A DNA stretch of 64,000 nucleotides from Streptomyces lasiicapitis (GCF_014646335.1 NZ_BMNG01000003.1:310001-374000), one strand, 5' to 3'. Positions 18,565-28,331 are shown, numbered from the stretch's first letter. Notes: generated from the sequence alone by a model not told the origin. Made by a program: numbers and translations.

Positions 18565-19014
18565 ATGATGACCACGCAACGTGACTCTCGTCACGTGAAT
18601 GCAGAAACTTCCCCCACGCCCCTGCGTGAACGCTTCTACCGACGTGAACGCCAGTCCATCCCCGCGGCCCGCGCGTTCGCGCGCAACGCGCTCACCGCGT
18701 GGGAGGTCGGCGACCGCGAGCCCGACATCACCCTCTGCGTAAGCGAGTTGACGACCAACGCCCTGCTGCACGGCGTCCCGCCAGGACGAGGATTCCTGCT
18801 GCGCCTCGTGCGGGACGGCACCGTCGTACGGGTGGAGGTGCACGACAGCGGAGACGGCCGGCCCCGACTCGCCGAGGGGCCTGACGGCGAGTCGGGGCGC
18901 GGCCTGCTTCTCGTGTCGGCGCTCGCCGACAAGTGGGGCGTCGCGCCACGCGATCCGGGAAAGATCGTGTGGGCCGAGTTCGGCCGGCTCGGGCCGGACG
19001 GGGTCAGTGGGTGA
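18565..19014 (+). CDS. HATPase_c_2 ATP-binding protein (anti-sigma-factor-like kinase)
   Basis: A 149-residue GHKL ATPase of the SpoIIAB/RsbW type. The N-box is ELTTNALLHG (E61, N65), the G1 box is VHDSGDGRP (D94) and the G2 box is GRGLLLVSALADKWG. Such single-domain ATPases accompany Scr1/DUF397 pairs in Streptomyces. The start is unclear: ATGs at 18565 and 18568 and a GTG at 18595 all lack a Shine-Dalgarno. A second perfect inverted repeat, ACGTGAC/GTCACGT (18579-18596), lies inside the first codons if 18565 is correct. The gene ends 11 bases inside the convergent beta-propeller gene. Confidence 0.88.
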   Translation: MMTTQRDSRHVNAETSPTPLRERFYRRERQSIPAARAFARNALTAWEVGDREPDITLCVSELTTNALLHGVPPGRGFLLRLVRDGTVVRVEVHDSGDGRPRLAEGPDGESGRGLLLVSALADKWGVAPRDPGKIVWAEFGRLGPDGVSG

Positions 19015-20671
19015 TGGCGGCGGGCCCCTGCCAGGAGCCCGTGCCAGTGACCCACAGGACGTTCACCGCGCCGTTGTTGCCGACGAAGAACGCGTCGAGC
19101 TGGTCGGGGGTCTGGCGGGCCAGGACGATGGGGGCGAGCCCACTCTCGCCGCCGTTCGGGGCGGTGTACGGCGCGGTGATGGGCACCGGTTCGTGCCAGG
19201 CTTCGGTGCCGACGACCCAGATGACGTTCACGGCGCCGTGCTTGTCGACGAATACGGCGTCGAGCTGGTTGCCCGTCTGCTTGGCGAGGGCGACGGGGCC
19301 GCCGCGCGGCGCGTAGTCGGTGGCTGTGATGCGCGCGGGTCCCTGCCAGGAGCCCGTGCCGGTGACCCACATGACGTTCAGCGCGCCGTTCTTGTCGATG
19401 AAGACGGCGTCGAGTTGGTTGTCGGTCTGTTTGGCGAGGGCGATGTGCGCGGTGTTGCGGGGTGCGTAGTCGGTGGGTGTGATGCGGACGGGCCCCTGCC
19501 AACTGCCGGTGCCGACGACCCACATGACGTTGACGGCGCCTTCCTTGTCGACGAAGACGGCGTCGAGCTGGTTGTCCGTCTGCCTGGCGAGGGCGATGGG
19601 GCCGCCGGGCGGAGCGTAGTCGGCGGCCGTGATGGGGACCGGCTCGTGCCAGCTGTCGGTGCCGGTGACCCACATGACGTTGACGGCGCCGTTCTTGTCG
19701 ATGAAGACGGCGTCGAGTTGGTTGTCGGTCTGTTTGGCGAGGGCGATGTGCGCGGTGTTGCGGGGTGCGTAGTCGGTGGGTGTGATGCGGACGGGCCCCT
19801 GCCAACTGCCGGTGCCGACGACCCACATGACGTTGACGGCGCCCTCTTTGTCGATGAAGACGGCGTCGAGCTGGTTGTCCGTCTGCCTGGCGAGGGCGAG
19901 GGGGCCGCCGGGCGGCGCCACCGCCGCGGTGATGGGCAGCGGGCCGTGCCACGCGCCGGTACCCTCGACCCACATCACGTTCACGACGCCGTCGCCGTCG
20001 ATGGCGAGCGCGTCCAGCTGATTCGCCCGCTGCGGCTCGGCCGCCACATAGGCGGGGGACGGCGGTGGCGTCCAGAAGCGCTTGCGGGCCGAGAACGTCA
20101 GCCGGTACTCCCCACCGCCGCCGGAGATCGTGATCTCCTTGCGGACGTACTCACCGGCCGCCGCCCGCTTCAACTCCTCGGTGGTGAAGTGAAGTTCCTG
20201 CGGATCGCCGATCGGGTCGTCCGTGTCGGGGAAGCCCGTGGGTGTCCTGACCGAGCCGTGCAGGGACTGGATGATCCGTTGAGCCAGCACCCCATGGGAC
20301 TCCCCGAGGGCACCGAAGACCGCGCTGACGACAGCACCCTGCGCGATCGTGCGCGCCGCTGAGGCGTCGCCGTCGTCGTTCTCCACGAGGGCGACGACGA
20401 AGATGGCCCGGTCGGGGTCGGCCAGCTCCGCCGGTACGCCCGTGTTGAGGCCCCAGACGGGACGGGAGCCCGACAGGTCCACCGTGTCGCCGTTGTCGAT
20501 GTCGTACGGTCCGTGCAGCGTGATCTCGGACGCCGGTATGGGGATCGGAAATCCCCCGACGACCAGCTTGTGGTCGAGGTCGACCGCGGCGATCAACGCG
20601 TACGTCTCGTCCTCGCCGTGGGACTCGGTCGCCTCCACGCAATGAATGCTTTCCAGCCTGATCTGCACCAT
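19004..20671 (-). CDS. Seven-repeat beta-propeller (lectin-like) protein
   Basis: A 555-residue protein without a signal peptide. The first ~190 residues are an unrecognised domain (MVQIRLESIHCVEATESHGE onward). Then come seven tandem ~50-residue repeats of the form LALARQTDNQLDAVFIDK.GAVNVMWV.GT.SW.GP..IT, ending at the C-terminus. Seven such W-rich blades predict a closed seven-bladed propeller like those of PLL/tachylectin-type lectins. Repeats 2-3 and 4-5 are near-identical in DNA with a 303-bp period, so the propeller grew by a recent two-blade duplication. The ligand is unknown. It is divergent from the SARP-type regulator gene. Confidence 0.78.
   Translation of the reverse strand: MVQIRLESIHCVEATESHGEDETYALIAAVDLDHKLVVGGFPIPIPASEITLHGPYDIDNGDTVDLSGSRPVWGLNTGVPAELADPDRAIFVVALVENDDGDASAARTIAQGAVVSAVFGALGESHGVLAQRIIQSLHGSVRTPTGFPDTDDPIGDPQELHFTTEELKRAAAGEYVRKEITISGGGGEYRLTFSARKRFWTPPPSPAYVAAEPQRANQLDALAIDGDGVVNVMWVEGTGAWHGPLPITAAVAPPGGPLALARQTDNQLDAVFIDKEGAVNVMWVVGTGSWQGPVRITPTDYAPRNTAHIALAKQTDNQLDAVFIDKNGAVNVMWVTGTDSWHEPVPITAADYAPPGGPIALARQTDNQLDAVFVDKEGAVNVMWVVGTGSWQGPVRITPTDYAPRNTAHIALAKQTDNQLDAVFIDKNGALNVMWVTGTGSWQGPARITATDYAPRGGPVALAKQTGNQLDAVFVDKHGAVNVIWVVGTEAWHEPVPITAPYTAPNGGESGLAPIVLARQTPDQLDAFFVGNNGAVNVLWVTGTGSWQGPAAITH
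19358..19913. repeat. 303-bp-period direct duplication within the propeller gene
   Basis: About 250 bp from 19361 recur nearly unchanged from 19664, an offset of 303 bp or 101 codons, equal to two blades. Differences are scattered single bases. Confidence 0.85.
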
Positions 20672-20837
20672 GAACTCTCCCCGTTTCGAAGGCTGATCTC
20701 GGAGGTCTCATGGTGCGACGCGCCGGATACACGCACGCGTACACGCTCCGGCACAGGCCGGTGTCGAGGAGACGGAACGCGGGGGCGCAGCGGATCGATT
20801 GACATCGCCCGACGAGGACTGCTTTCGTGGGCGACTT

Positions 20838-20875
20838 GCGATCCGCTGGGGGAGCGGACCGCGATCCGCTGGGGG
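20838..20875. promoter_or_regulatory. Two direct repeats just upstream of the SARP-type regulator
   Basis: GCGATCCGCTGGGGG occurs at 20838-20852 and again at 20861-20875, 23 bp apart, ending 11 bases before the start codon. SARP proteins bind direct repeats, so autoregulation is possible but unproven. The remaining part of the 215-base divergent gap shows nothing else clear. Confidence 0.4.
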
Positions 20876-20886
20876 GCGGGGACGCG

Positions 20887-23800
20887 ATGGAGTTCCGGAT
20901 ACTGGGACCACTCGAGATACGCGTCCAGGGCGCGCTCGTGCCGGTCGGTTCCGCACGGCAGCGCGCACTGCTCACCGCACTGCTGCTGCAGTCCGACAAG
21001 CCTGTGCCCGTCCGGCAGTTGATCGCTTCGACGTGGGGGCAGGACGCGCCACCGTCCGCGGTCGCGAACCTCCGCAGCCATGTGCACATGTTGCGCCGCC
21101 GCTTGAAGGAGGCAGGGGAGAACCGCCCCAGATTGCTCGCGGAGTCCGGGGGCTACCGCCTCGCAGTGGACCCCGACGAGCTGGACCTGACCGCGTTCGA
21201 GGAACTGCTGCGCCAGGGTCGGCAAGCCGTCCATCAGGGGCAACACGCGCTCGCCGCAAGGAGGTTCGGGGCGGCCCTGGCGCTGTGGCGCGGCAACCCG
21301 GCGGAGAACACGGTGCTGTACGGCGGCGCGGAGGCGGACGTCGCGCGCCTGGAAGAGATCCGGCTCACGCTCGTCGAGCAGAGCTGCCGGGCTCGCCTCG
21401 ACTCCGGCGACAGCACCGTTGTCGGCGACCTGCGCGCCCTCCTCGTGGAGCACCCTCTGCGCGAACCTCTGTGGGCCCTGCTGATGCTCGCCCTGCACCG
21501 CGCCGGACGGCAGGGCGACGCCCTGGACGCCTACGAGCGGGCGCGCGCCGGGATCGCCGCCGAACTCGGCCTCGACCCCGGGCCCCACCTGCGCACGCTC
21601 CACCAACAGGTGCTGACCGGCGACCCCTCCCTCGCCGCGCCGCGGGCGTCGACCGAGCCTGCCGGGATCGCGCCCGCCGGGACCGCTGCCTGGCAACCGC
21701 TCGCAGGCCGGAAGGCCGAGCTCGCCCACCTGACCGAGCGGCTCGACGCCGCCCTTTCGGGACGGCCGGGCGTCGTCCTGGTGGAGGGCGAGCCCGGCAT
21801 CGGCAAGACCCGGCTCCTGGAGGAACTCGACCGCACGGCCGCGGCACGGGGCGTGCCGGTGCTGTGGGGCCGGGGGAGCGGCGAGGCGGGCGCCCCGGCG
21901 TTCTGGCCCTGGCGGCAGGCCGTGCGTGCCCTCCTCGCGGACGGCCGCGCGCGGGACACACTGTCGTCACTCGGGGACACGGCCGACGAACTGGCCAGGA
22001 TCGTCCCCGAGTTGGCCCCGGCGCACCGCGACGCACGAGAGACCGCGCCGCCGGTCGGAGCCGAGCACCGGTTCGCCCTGTTCGAGCTCTTCGCGGCCCT
22101 GCTGACCCGGGCCGCCACGGCGAGCCGCGGCCTCGTCGTCGTACTCGACGACCTGCACTACGCGGACACCGCCTCGCTGCTGCTGCTCGGCCATCTCGCG
22201 CGCGGACTCAGGGACGCCCCCTTGCTGATTGCCATCGGCGTCCGGCCGTCCGAGCTGAGCCCGCCGCGGCGCGACATCCCCGGACTCGCCGGGCTCGCCG
22301 GACGGTACCCCGCCGACCGGCTCGCGCTGACCGGGCTCCCGGAGGCCGCGGTGGCCGACCAGCTCCGGCACGTCACGGGCAGGCCCTGCGACCCCGCCGT
22401 CGCTGCCTCGGTGACCCGGCGCACCGCGGGAAACCCGCTGTTCGTCCAGGAGATCGGCAAGCTGCTGGCCGCGGCCGGCGGCGCACCTGTCTCCGAGGTC
22501 CCGGCCGCGGTGCGGGACGCCATCCGGGAGCATTTGAACGTCCTGTCCCCGCGCAGCCGCGCGCTGCTGTCCACCGCGGCCGTGCTGTCCGACGACATCG
22601 ACGCGAGGCTGCTGGCGGCCGTCGCCCGCACCAGCGTCGACGACGTGGTCAGCTGCCTCGACGAGGTGCTCGTGGCAGCCGTGGTGCGCCCCGCCCGGGG
22701 CGGCACTGGCCACCGCTTCGCCCACGACCTCGTACGCGAGTGCCTGTGCCTGGACATGCATGCGGGCGACCGCGCCCGCATCCACGTGCGCGCGGCCGAG
22801 CACCTCACCGCCCTCGACGACCCGGCGCACCTGCCCCGCATCGCCCGGCACCGCCTCGCCGCGCTCCCCCTGGGCGATCCCGCCCTCGCCGTACGCGCCG
22901 CGGCCGATTCGGCCGAACTGGCCCTGCGCCAGCTCGCCTACGAGGACGCCGTCGAACTCTTCGACCGGGCACTCGCGGCCGGAGACCTCTGCGGCCTCGA
23001 CGCCCACGCCCGCGGACGGCTCCTCATCGGCAAGGCCGGCGCCCTCCACCAGGCCCACGACGTCTCCCGCGCCATGCGCGCCTGTGAAACCGCCGCCGCG
23101 CTCGCCCGGCACACCGGTGACGCCGAGGCCCTCGGCCGGGCAGCCCTCGTCCTGGCCGACGTCACCGACGCACAGTGGCTGTCCACGGTCGCTCCGTGGT
23201 GCCACGAAGCGCTCGCCCGGCTGCCCGTCCGGGACAGCGCGCCGCGCGCCCAACTCCTCGCCCTCCAGGCCATCATCGCCTCCGTCAGCGAGGACCTCGG
23301 CCTGCCGGACAGCAGCGCGGCGGCGCTCGCCATGGCGGAACGGCTCGACGACCCGGCGGCGCTGACCACCGCCCTGAGAGCCCGGCAACTCGCCCGGTCC
23401 GTGCCGGAGGGCAGTGCGGAACGTCTGGCACTCGGCGGGCGGATGCTCCGCCTCGCCCCCCGGCTGGCCGACCAGGCCGTGCAGTGGGGACACCTGTGGC
23501 GCTTCGACGCCCTGGTCCAGCTCGGGCGCGTCGACGAGGCCGAGGGGGAACTCGACCTGCTCGAACCGGTCGTCGCCCGCATGCGCCAGCCGCTGGCCCG
23601 CTGGCACCTGGTGCGCAGCCGTGCGGTGATCCACTTCGGGCGCGGGCACTTCGCCCGGGCACGAGCCGCCAACGACGAGGCCGTCGCCCTGGCCGAGGCG
23701 GGCTGCCACCCCTCGGCGCTCTGGCTCTCGCGCTACATCAGGGACCTCATGGCCGGACTGGTCGACGACGGGGTCGAACGGACGCCGTCGCCGGAGTCCC

Positions 23801-24381
23801 GGTCGCGCTCGCACCTGTCCCACATGGTCACCCTCGGCGTGGCGGAGCACCACGCCCTGCACGGCCGCGACCGGGAAGCCCGCCGGTGCTACGCACGGGT
23901 GCCGCCGCTGCACGCCCTGCGGCCACCGCCCTTCGCCCGTCTCTACCTGTACGGGCTCCACGGCGAGACCGCCGCGGCGGTGGGCGACCGCGAGGGCTGC
24001 GAGGCGGCCTACCGCAGGTTGCTCCCGTACGCCGCCTTCCACGTGGCCACCGGCGCCGGGGTGACGCTCACCAGAGGCTCCGCGCAGCTGCCGCTCGGCG
24101 TTGCCGCCGCGGGGAGCGGCCGCACGCGCGCGGCCGCGGACCACCTTCGCGCCGCCGTGGCCTCGAACCGGGCGGCGGGCCTAGTGCCCTGCACGGCCGT
24201 CGCCCAGTACCGCCTCGCCGAACAGCTCCTGTCCGGCCACCACTCCGACGCCCACGAGGAGGGCGTCCGGGCCGCCACCGAGGCCGGTCTCGCGGCGGCC
24301 CGGCTCGGCATTCCCTGGCTGCGTGCCCGCGCCGCCCACCTCCTCGGCCGGGCGGCTCCGTGGCAGGGACAAGCGCCGTGA
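20887..24381 (+). CDS. Large AfsR/SARP-family regulator with AAA ATPase and TPR-like C-terminus
   Basis: A 1164-residue regulator. Residues 1-95 form an OmpR-type winged helix, followed by the bacterial transcriptional activation domain (about 100-245). An AAA/STAND-type ATPase follows, with Walker A GEPGIGKTRLL near 300 and Walker B VVVLDDLHYAD near 418. The last ~500 residues are Ala/Leu-rich helices of TPR type. Proteins of this architecture usually activate secondary-metabolite or exo-enzyme genes. The ATG at 20887 starts exactly at the winged helix; a GTG 60 bases upstream lacks support. No biosynthetic cluster is adjacent. It is divergent from the propeller gene. Confidence 0.92.
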   Translation: MEFRILGPLEIRVQGALVPVGSARQRALLTALLLQSDKPVPVRQLIASTWGQDAPPSAVANLRSHVHMLRRRLKEAGENRPRLLAESGGYRLAVDPDELDLTAFEELLRQGRQAVHQGQHALAARRFGAALALWRGNPAENTVLYGGAEADVARLEEIRLTLVEQSCRARLDSGDSTVVGDLRALLVEHPLREPLWALLMLALHRAGRQGDALDAYERARAGIAAELGLDPGPHLRTLHQQVLTGDPSLAAPRASTEPAGIAPAGTAAWQPLAGRKAELAHLTERLDAALSGRPGVVLVEGEPGIGKTRLLEELDRTAAARGVPVLWGRGSGEAGAPAFWPWRQAVRALLADGRARDTLSSLGDTADELARIVPELAPAHRDARETAPPVGAEHRFALFELFAALLTRAATASRGLVVVLDDLHYADTASLLLLGHLARGLRDAPLLIAIGVRPSELSPPRRDIPGLAGLAGRYPADRLALTGLPEAAVADQLRHVTGRPCDPAVAASVTRRTAGNPLFVQEIGKLLAAAGGAPVSEVPAAVRDAIREHLNVLSPRSRALLSTAAVLSDDIDARLLAAVARTSVDDVVSCLDEVLVAAVVRPARGGTGHRFAHDLVRECLCLDMHAGDRARIHVRAAEHLTALDDPAHLPRIARHRLAALPLGDPALAVRAAADSAELALRQLAYEDAVELFDRALAAGDLCGLDAHARGRLLIGKAGALHQAHDVSRAMRACETAAALARHTGDAEALGRAALVLADVTDAQWLSTVAPWCHEALARLPVRDSAPRAQLLALQAIIASVSEDLGLPDSSAAALAMAERLDDPAALTTALRARQLARSVPEGSAERLALGGRMLRLAPRLADQAVQWGHLWRFDALVQLGRVDEAEGELDLLEPVVARMRQPLARWHLVRSRAVIHFGRGHFARARAANDEAVALAEAGCHPSALWLSRYIRDLMAGLVDDGVERTPSPESRSRSHLSHMVTLGVAEHHALHGRDREARRCYARVPPLHALRPPPFARLYLYGLHGETAAAVGDREGCEAAYRRLLPYAAFHVATGAGVTLTRGSAQLPLGVAAAGSGRTRAAADHLRAAVASNRAAGLVPCTAVAQYRLAEQLLSGHHSDAHEEGVRAATEAGLAAARLGIPWLRARAAHLLGRAAPWQGQAP

Positions 24382-24387
24382 TCGCCC

Positions 24388-24420
24388 GGAGGGCGCCGGT
24401 TCGGCGAACCGGCGCCCTCC
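24388..24420. terminator. Bidirectional terminator between SARP-type and GH92 genes
   Basis: GGAGGGCGCCGGTT pairs perfectly with AACCGGCGCCCTCC around a 5-base loop (24388-24420). It is followed by TTCG and lies between convergent genes. Confidence 0.88.
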
Positions 24421-24436
24421 TTCGTCGAGCCGTGGA

Positions 24437-27400
24437 TCAGTGAAGCAGCTCCACCTCCGAGAGCGTGCCCCGCCCCCCGGTGAAGACCAGGCGGTACTTC
24501 ACATACGCCCCCGGATCGCTCACCGTGAACGGCCGGGTCTGCTGGTCCCAGGCGAAGGACTGGCCGGACCGCTTGTCGACCGTCGACCACTTCTCGCCGT
24601 CGCGGGAGCCCTGGAGGACCCAGCCGCGAGGGGCCTTGGCCTTGTCGGCCGAGGTGAGGGTGTACTGGACGGCCTTGGTGCGGCCCTGCACCGGCAGTAC
24701 GACGGACGCCGAATTCGCGTACGTGGACGACGAGTTGTCGAAGAGTTCGCCCTCCACCTTGAGGGCGTCCTTGCGCGGGGACGGCACCTTGTCGTCGTCC
24801 GTGACGGAGACCGGCTGGGCGTTCTTGCCGGTGCCCCACGCGGACGGCTTCGGGCCCATGTCGAATTCCAGGACCCCGCCGCGCGCGACGGCGGAGTGCG
24901 GCAGCGCGGTCGAGTTCCACTTCTTGCCGTTGACCTTCAGGCCCTGCACGTACACGTTCTTCGCGCTGTTCTTCGGGGCCTTGACCACCAGGTCCTTGCC
25001 GTTGTCCATGTGCACGGTCATCTTCGTGAACTGCGGTGAGCCGATGGCGTATTCACCGCTGCCCATGACGAGCGGGTAGAAGCCGAGCGCCGAGAACAGG
25101 TACCAGGCCGACTGCTCGCCGTTGTCCTCGTCGCCGTGGTAGCCCTGCCCGATCTCGCTGCCCGTGTACAGGCGGGACATGACCTCGCGGACCTTCTCCT
25201 GCGTCTTCGAGGGCTGTCCGGCCGCGTCGTACATGTACGCGGCGTGGTGCGCGACCTGGTTGGAGTGCCCGTACATGCCCATGCGTACGTCACGGGCCTC
25301 CGTCATCTCGTGGATGACGCCGCCGTACGAACCGGCGAACTCGGGCGAGGCGGTCTCGGGAGTGGCGAAGTACGTGTCCAGCTTCTTCGACAGGCCGCCC
25401 CGCCCGCCGTACAGGTTGGCGAGGCCGCGCGAGTCCTGCGGGGCGGTGAAGGCGTAGCCCCACGCGTTGGTCTCGGTGTAGTCGTGGCCCCAGACGCGCG
25501 GGTCGAACTTGTCGGAGGGGACGCGCCAGTCGCCCTTCTTGTTCTTGCCCTGGAAGAACCCGGCCTTGGAGTCGAAGAGGTTCACGTAGTCGCGGGCGCG
25601 GTTGAGGAAGTACGAGGCCTCCTCCTTGTAGCGCTTCTCGCCCGTCTTCTTGTAGAGCGCCTGGCCCATCTTCGCGATGCCGTAGTCGTTGACGTATCCC
25701 TCGAGTGCCCACGACAGGCCCTCGTGCGTCTCGGACGGGGTGTAGCCGAGGAACGGCGACGTGGTCATGCCCTTGCGGCCGTAGCCCGACCTGTCCGGCG
25801 CGACCGTCGCGTTCTTCACCGCCGCGTCGTACGCCGCCTTCGCGTCGAAGCCCTTGACGCCCTTCACGTACGCGTCGGCGAACGCCACGTCGGAGGACGT
25901 GCCGGTCATCAGGTCCGCGTAGCCGGGCGAGGACCAGCGCGACGTCCAGCCGCCGTCCTTGTAGTGCTGCACGAAGCCGTCGACCAGCTCGCCCGCCTTC
26001 TTCGGCGTGAAGAGGGAGTAGGCGGGCCACGTCGTGCGGTACGTGTCCCAGAAGCCGTTGTTCACGTACGGCTTGCCCTCGACGATCTTCGCGCCGGTGT
26101 GGGTGGGCGTGTCCGGGCCGGTCTGCGGCGAGAACGGCGACGCGTACTTGTGCTTCGAACCGACCTTCTCGAAGCCGGAGTTGGGGTACAGGTAGAGGCG
26201 GTACAGGCTGGAGTACAGGGACGTCTTCTGGCCCTCGCTCGCGCCCTCCACCTCGACGCGGCCGAGGATGTCGTCCCACTTGTCCTGCGCCCGCTCCTTG
26301 ACGCGGCCGAACGACGTGCCCGCCGGGATCTCCTCGTCCAGGTTGGCCTTCGCCTGGTCGACGCTGATCAGGGAGGTCGCCAGGCGCAGCGAGACACTGC
26401 GGTCCTTGCCGGGCTTGAAGCGGAAGTAGCCGGTGGCGTCGGTGGTGCCGCCGCCCGTCAGCTTGCCGCCGTCCGTGACCGGGCTGTCGAAGGTGCCGTA
26501 CACGAACATGCGCGTCGCGCCGGTCGACAGGCCCGACTTCACGTCGGAGTAGCCCGTGACGACGCCCTTCTCCTTGTCGAGGGTCAGGCCGACGTTGTGC
26601 TTGGTGTCGCCCGTCTTCTCGATGTTGTCGAAGACGATGCTCGCGTCGTCACCGGGATAGGTGAACTTGAACATGGCCGCGTGGTCGGTCGGCGTCATCT
26701 CGGCCTTGAGGCCGTTCTCGAACGTCACGCCGTAGTAGTGCGGCTTCGCCGTCTCCTTCTCGTGCCGGAACGGCAGCGCCCGCTTGGTGCGGTCGGCGTC
26801 CGGCTTGTCCTTCGCCGCCGACGGCATCACCTGGAAGGTCTGCCGGTCGCCCATCCACGGGCTCGGCTCGTGGCTCGCGCTGAACGCCTGCACGGTCGGC
26901 AGGTTGTCGTCGTTGTTGCCGCGCGCGTAGTCGTACAGCCAGCTTATGGAGCCCGCGTTGGTCACCGGCGTCCAGAAGTTGAAGCCGTGCGGGACGGCCG
27001 TCGCGGGGAAGGTGTTGCCGCGCGAGAAGCCGTTGCTGGAGTTGGTGCCGCGCGTGGTGGAGGCGTAGTCGGAGGGGCGCGCCTTGGGCTCGGCGGGCGG
27101 GGTCTCCTTCAGGGACACGTCGTCCAGCCAGCCCCGGAACTTCGCGGGGCCCTTGGGGGAGTCGTAGCCGACGAGGATCCGGTCCACCGTCTTGCCCGCG
27201 GCCACGTCACCGATGCGCCCGGCGACGTCGTTCCACTGGTTGACGTACAACACCTTGGAATCGCCCTGCCCGCGCGGGGTCAGCGGGAAGCCGTGCTGGT
27301 CGGTGGCTTTGAGGTCACTCAGATAGGTGCCGTCCGTGAAGGCCAGGTCGACGGCGACGTTCGTGGCGTCGTAGTCGAGATCGCCGTCCGCCATGGACGG

Positions 27401-28303
27401 GAAGACGCGGTACGACAGCTCCGTGTCACGGCGCACGTCGACGTTCACGTCGAAGACCTTGTTGTACGAGAAGCCGCGCCGCTCGGCCGTGTGCGTGCCC
27501 GCGTACCGCAGGGCCTGCCTGCCGGTGAACCCGGCGCGCGCCTTGGCGGTCGGAGAGCCGGCGGGGCCCCGGTCGACGAGGCTCAGCATGTCGTCGGGCG
27601 GGGCCGGGTTGTCGCTGCCGCCGACGGAGAGCTGCACGTCGGCGAGTTGCAGGGCATCGCTCGCGCCGTTGTTGGCGGTGATGTCCAGGCGGTAGTGGGA
27701 GTACGCGGCTGTGTTCTCGAAGTCGTACTTCTTCGTCGTGAAGGGGCTGGCGAACTTCTCGCCCTTGCGGGTGTCGAGGTCCTTCCAGTCCTTGCCGTCC
27801 GTCGAGCCCTGGAGCGTCCAGTCCTTCGGGTCGCGCTCCTGGTGGTCGTTGGCGGAGGTGAGTGCGTACGTCACGACCTTCGCGGGCTCGTCGAGCTCGA
27901 ACTCCACCCAGCCGGTGGGCTTGAAGGTGAGCCACTTGGTCGACTGCTCGCCGTCGACCAGCTTCTCCTTGGTCTCCCCGGAGCCCGCGTTCTCACCGCT
28001 CGCCCGCACGTCCACGACGTGGTCGTTCACGCTCCCCGGAATCCCGGAGCTGAAGCCGCCGTTGACGCCGCCGGCCTTCTTCTTGCCGTCGGCGCCCGTC
28101 TCGACCGTGTTCAGCCAGTCGGGCTGCGCGTCGTTCTTCTCGAACGAGGAGCTGAACTCCTTCTCCGCGCGCGGCGCCCGCTCCGGCCCGGCCACGGCGA
28201 CGCCCTGCGAGGCGGCGAGCACCGCGAGCGCGGTGAGGCCGACGGCGGCCGGGGCGCGGCGCGCGCTCCCCCCGCGGCGTCTGTGTCGAGGTCTGTGTCC
28301 CAT
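24437..28303 (-). CDS. Secreted GH92 alpha-mannosidase with two carbohydrate-binding-type domains
   Basis: A 1288-residue exported glycosidase, expected to remove mannose from alpha-mannans or N-glycans outside the cell. A signal peptide (basic start, hydrophobic core, AVAG near 36-39) is followed by an F5/8-type domain (about 120-235). The GH92 N-domain comes next (SSNGFSRGNTFPATAVPHGF near 420-440). The catalytic domain has VNNGFWDTYRTTWPAYSLF near 740 and the acidic HGDEDNGEQSAWYLFSALG near 1055. A second F5/8-like domain ends the protein (from ~1175). The ATG at 28303 has GGAGGGG upstream. A LacI-type 12-bp palindrome lies 29 bases before the start, so it is probably repressed in the absence of sugar. 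Confidence 0.93.
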   Translation of the reverse strand: MGHRPRHRRRGGSARRAPAAVGLTALAVLAASQGVAVAGPERAPRAEKEFSSSFEKNDAQPDWLNTVETGADGKKKAGGVNGGFSSGIPGSVNDHVVDVRASGENAGSGETKEKLVDGEQSTKWLTFKPTGWVEFELDEPAKVVTYALTSANDHQERDPKDWTLQGSTDGKDWKDLDTRKGEKFASPFTTKKYDFENTAAYSHYRLDITANNGASDALQLADVQLSVGGSDNPAPPDDMLSLVDRGPAGSPTAKARAGFTGRQALRYAGTHTAERRGFSYNKVFDVNVDVRRDTELSYRVFPSMADGDLDYDATNVAVDLAFTDGTYLSDLKATDQHGFPLTPRGQGDSKVLYVNQWNDVAGRIGDVAAGKTVDRILVGYDSPKGPAKFRGWLDDVSLKETPPAEPKARPSDYASTTRGTNSSNGFSRGNTFPATAVPHGFNFWTPVTNAGSISWLYDYARGNNDDNLPTVQAFSASHEPSPWMGDRQTFQVMPSAAKDKPDADRTKRALPFRHEKETAKPHYYGVTFENGLKAEMTPTDHAAMFKFTYPGDDASIVFDNIEKTGDTKHNVGLTLDKEKGVVTGYSDVKSGLSTGATRMFVYGTFDSPVTDGGKLTGGGTTDATGYFRFKPGKDRSVSLRLATSLISVDQAKANLDEEIPAGTSFGRVKERAQDKWDDILGRVEVEGASEGQKTSLYSSLYRLYLYPNSGFEKVGSKHKYASPFSPQTGPDTPTHTGAKIVEGKPYVNNGFWDTYRTTWPAYSLFTPKKAGELVDGFVQHYKDGGWTSRWSSPGYADLMTGTSSDVAFADAYVKGVKGFDAKAAYDAAVKNATVAPDRSGYGRKGMTTSPFLGYTPSETHEGLSWALEGYVNDYGIAKMGQALYKKTGEKRYKEEASYFLNRARDYVNLFDSKAGFFQGKNKKGDWRVPSDKFDPRVWGHDYTETNAWGYAFTAPQDSRGLANLYGGRGGLSKKLDTYFATPETASPEFAGSYGGVIHEMTEARDVRMGMYGHSNQVAHHAAYMYDAAGQPSKTQEKVREVMSRLYTGSEIGQGYHGDEDNGEQSAWYLFSALGFYPLVMGSGEYAIGSPQFTKMTVHMDNGKDLVVKAPKNSAKNVYVQGLKVNGKKWNSTALPHSAVARGGVLEFDMGPKPSAWGTGKNAQPVSVTDDDKVPSPRKDALKVEGELFDNSSSTYANSASVVLPVQGRTKAVQYTLTSADKAKAPRGWVLQGSRDGEKWSTVDKRSGQSFAWDQQTRPFTVSDPGAYVKYRLVFTGGRGTLSEVELLH

Positions 28304-28331
28304 CCCCTGAGTCCCCTCCAAGCACCTGCTG

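Noticed and set aside
19358..19913. Regular repeats that could suggest a CRISPR array
   Set aside because: The period is 303 bp (or 150 bp per blade), in frame, with no short identical repeats separated by unique spacers.
21967..24144. A 725-codon minus-strand open frame opposite the SARP-type regulator
   Set aside because: The plus-strand protein has winged helix, activation and ATPase domains in order; the reverse frame has none.
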